Below are positions 23,750 to 24,803 of a stretch of 24,803 bases of DNA, one piece after another. Under the pieces are notes generated by a model. That model searched no databases. It was not told where the DNA came from and was given only the letters and a program-made list of their open reading frames with translations. Source of the stretch: Actinomycetes bacterium (GTDB lineage Bacteria; Actinomycetota; Actinomycetes; Actinomycetales; Microbacteriaceae); assembly GCA_023451265.1 (NCBI GenBank), contig JAEYAG010000207.1, forward strand, positions 1-24,803. Reading direction: 5' to 3'. The position numbers and the translations under genes are program-made. Position 1 is the first letter of the stretch; the number at the start of each line of letters is the position of its first letter.

Positions 23750-23949
23750 GATGCGACTCCGGGCTCGTACGCGATGACCTCGACCGGGAAGTCCCGGGCC
23801 GCGAGGTAGTCGCGCAGGTAGTCCACGTGCGCGTCGCACGCCGACCACACCTTCCGCCGGTCGGCGGTGTGGATGCGGGGGTTGCGCCACCGGACCAGCC
23901 AGGCCGCGGCGTCCCGGCATCCTGCGCGCGAGCAGACGAGCGCCGTCAC
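23746..23949 (-). CDS. Small Cys/His protein, function unknown
   Basis: A 67-residue soluble protein with C6-x4-C11 near the N terminus and C38-x2-H41 in the middle, which could bind one zinc or another metal. Other marks are WLVRWRNPRIHT and DRRKVWSACDAHVDYLRDYL. Short homologues are widespread in Actinobacteria, some misannotated as 'acetone carboxylase' (from memory); nothing here suggests a carboxylase. GTG starts and stops overlap on both sides (GTGA), so it is made with the DUF3099 protein and SURF1. That context suggests a role near the membrane or oxidase assembly, but this is only inference. Confidence 0.85.
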   Translation of the reverse strand: MTALVCSRAGCRDAAAWLVRWRNPRIHTADRRKVWSACDAHVDYLRDYLAARDFPVEVIAYEPGVAS

Positions 23950-24308
23950 TGGTCGTCCTGCCGTGCGGAGGGCGGCGGGTCGGTGTCGGTCTCGTGGATG
24001 CGGATCACTCCTGACGATTCCGGGGCGGAAGCCGGCGGCGGGGCCGGCGCGATCGCCCGCTCAGGGGGCACGGCGCGTCGGGCCGGGGCGGCGGCGACAT
24101 TGGCGACGATGACAGCCACGTACGGCAGGAAGCACGCCCCGACGGCGAACAGCCACGTGTACCAGCCGTACGGGGTGACGACGACCATCAGGATGAAGCA
24201 CGCGACGCGGATCGCCATCATCGTGAAGTACTTCGTCATGCGCGTGTGGGCGTCGTCGCGCGGTGCGCGCGGCAACGACGTCGCAGACTGGGCAGCAGTG
24301 TTCTTCAC
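23946..24308 (-). CDS. DUF3099 family membrane protein
   Basis: A 120-residue protein with a short N-terminal region SATSLPRAPRDDAHTRMTKY typical of DUF3099, two membrane helices (about 28-46 and 49-72) and a Pro/Ala-rich hydrophilic tail. The family is confined mostly to Actinobacteria and has no known function. The GTG at 24308 lacks a clear Shine-Dalgarno sequence, and a TAGGCT box ends only 9 nt upstream, so the mRNA may have almost no leader. It is the first gene of the DUF3099 - Cys/His protein - SURF1 operon. Confidence 0.88.
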   Translation of the reverse strand: MKNTAAQSATSLPRAPRDDAHTRMTKYFTMMAIRVACFILMVVVTPYGWYTWLFAVGACFLPYVAVIVANVAAAPARRAVPPERAIAPAPPPASAPESSGVIRIHETDTDPPPSARQDDQ

Positions 24309-24317
24309 GGTGCACTC

Positions 24318-24323
24318 AGCCTA
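24318..24323 (-). promoter_or_regulatory. Possible -10 box of the DUF3099-SURF1 operon
   Basis: The minus strand reads TAGGCT, 9 nt before the GTG at 24308. The transcript would start within about 2-3 nt of the start codon, so it would be near-leaderless. Confidence 0.4.
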
Positions 24324-24350
24324 CGCCGCGCGGCGGCGGGGCGGACCCGG

Positions 24351-24803
24351 TCAGGCGCTGCCGTAGCGGGCGCCGTTGGCGGCTCCGTAGAAGATCGCGA
24401 TGATGAAGAAGATGCCGATGAGCACGGTGATGGCGACGCCGATCCAGCCCAGGATGACGCCGGTCAGCGCCATGCCGCGACCGCCCTCGCCGGTGCGCTT
24501 GATCTGTCCCAGCGAGAGGTGACCCATGATGGCGCCGGCCAGCGACCCGATGAACGGCAGCACCCAGATGAAGCCGACGATCGCCGCGATCATCGACACG
24601 ATGGCCAGCGTGTTGGTCTTGCGTGCCGGGGCGTAGCCGTACGGCGCCGCATAGCCGGGCGCCGGCGGGGCGGCATAGCCGGCCGGAGGGGCGTACCCCG
24701 GCTGCGGCGCGGCGCCGGGATACGCGGGCGGCGGGTAGGCGGGAGCCTGGTAGGTCGGCGGCTGGTAGGCCGGGGCGGCGTACGGGGGAGCGGGCGGCAC
24801 GGC
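24351..24803 (-). CDS. Pro/Tyr-rich DUF4190 membrane protein (5' end outside window)
   Basis: At least 149 residues. The N-terminal part is a low-complexity run of Pro, Ala, Tyr and Gly with repeats such as APAYPPP and PPAGYAAP. After KTNTLAIVSMI two hydrophobic helices follow, separated by a GHLSLGQIKRTGEGGRGMA loop, which is the DUF4190 signature. The in-frame GTG at 24800 could be a start, but the proline-rich tract continues to the edge, so the true start is probably outside. The family is of unknown function and is often found as a small membrane protein in Actinobacteria. It lies 42 nt upstream of the DUF3099 gene on the same strand. Confidence 0.85.
   Translation of the reverse strand, partial: AVPPAPPYAAPAYQPPTYQAPAYPPPAYPGAAPQPGYAPPAGYAAPPAPGYAAPYGYAPARKTNTLAIVSMIAAIVGFIWVLPFIGSLAGAIMGHLSLGQIKRTGEGGRGMALTGVILGWIGVAITVLIGIFFIIAIFYGAANGARYGSA

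Overview
The window is chromosomal DNA from a high-GC (about 70 % by eye) actinobacterium. Gene content, gene order and protein sequences fit the family Microbacteriaceae, and Microbacterium is my best guess. That placement is inference from family knowledge and was not searched. Genes are densely packed: eleven gene junctions overlap by 1 or 4 nt (ATGA, GTGA or TGATG).

Layout. (1) 1-3909, minus strand: tkt-tal-pgi, the non-oxidative pentose phosphate branch plus phosphoglucose isomerase; pgi runs off the left edge. (2) 4098-5024, plus: ctaB (haem O synthase), divergent from tkt. (3) 5128-5992, plus: an AbiEi/DUF559-type gene broken by a frameshift, followed by a perfect 23-bp inverted repeat. 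(4) 6098-7657, minus: ctaA (haem A synthase) followed by a small two-helix membrane protein. (5) 7930-12024, plus: an iron-sulfur assembly operon sufB-sufD-Rieske ferredoxin-sufC-sufT, closed by a stem-loop and a REP-like element. (6) 12128-14648, plus: a PatB/MalY-type C-S lyase, probably leaderless, coupled to an MFS transporter gene with a frameshift. (7) 14674-19556, minus: a complete iron-siderophore uptake operon (lipoprotein, two permeases, ATPase, siderophore-interacting reductase) with a DtxR/IdeR-like operator in front. (8) 19730-20362, minus: bioY, with a clear stem-loop terminator after it. (9) 20511-22802, plus: a GyrI-like protein (leaderless) and an ABC-F ATPase. (10) 22835-24308, minus: DUF3099 protein, a 67-residue Cys/His protein and a SURF1 protein in one overlapping operon. 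(11) 24351-24803, minus: a Pro/Tyr-rich DUF4190 membrane protein cut by the right edge.

Two themes link the genes. Cytochrome aa3 oxidase biogenesis is represented by ctaB, ctaA and SURF1. Iron use is represented by siderophore import and iron release, SUF Fe-S assembly and haem A synthesis. I saw no tRNA, rRNA, CRISPR array, phage or transposase gene, and no stretch over 300 bases without a gene. I did not find a clearly new multi-gene system. The most unusual signals are a strongly over-represented heptamer, GGATGCC/GGCATCC, that overrides normal codon choice, several intergenic palindromes, and two indel-broken genes.
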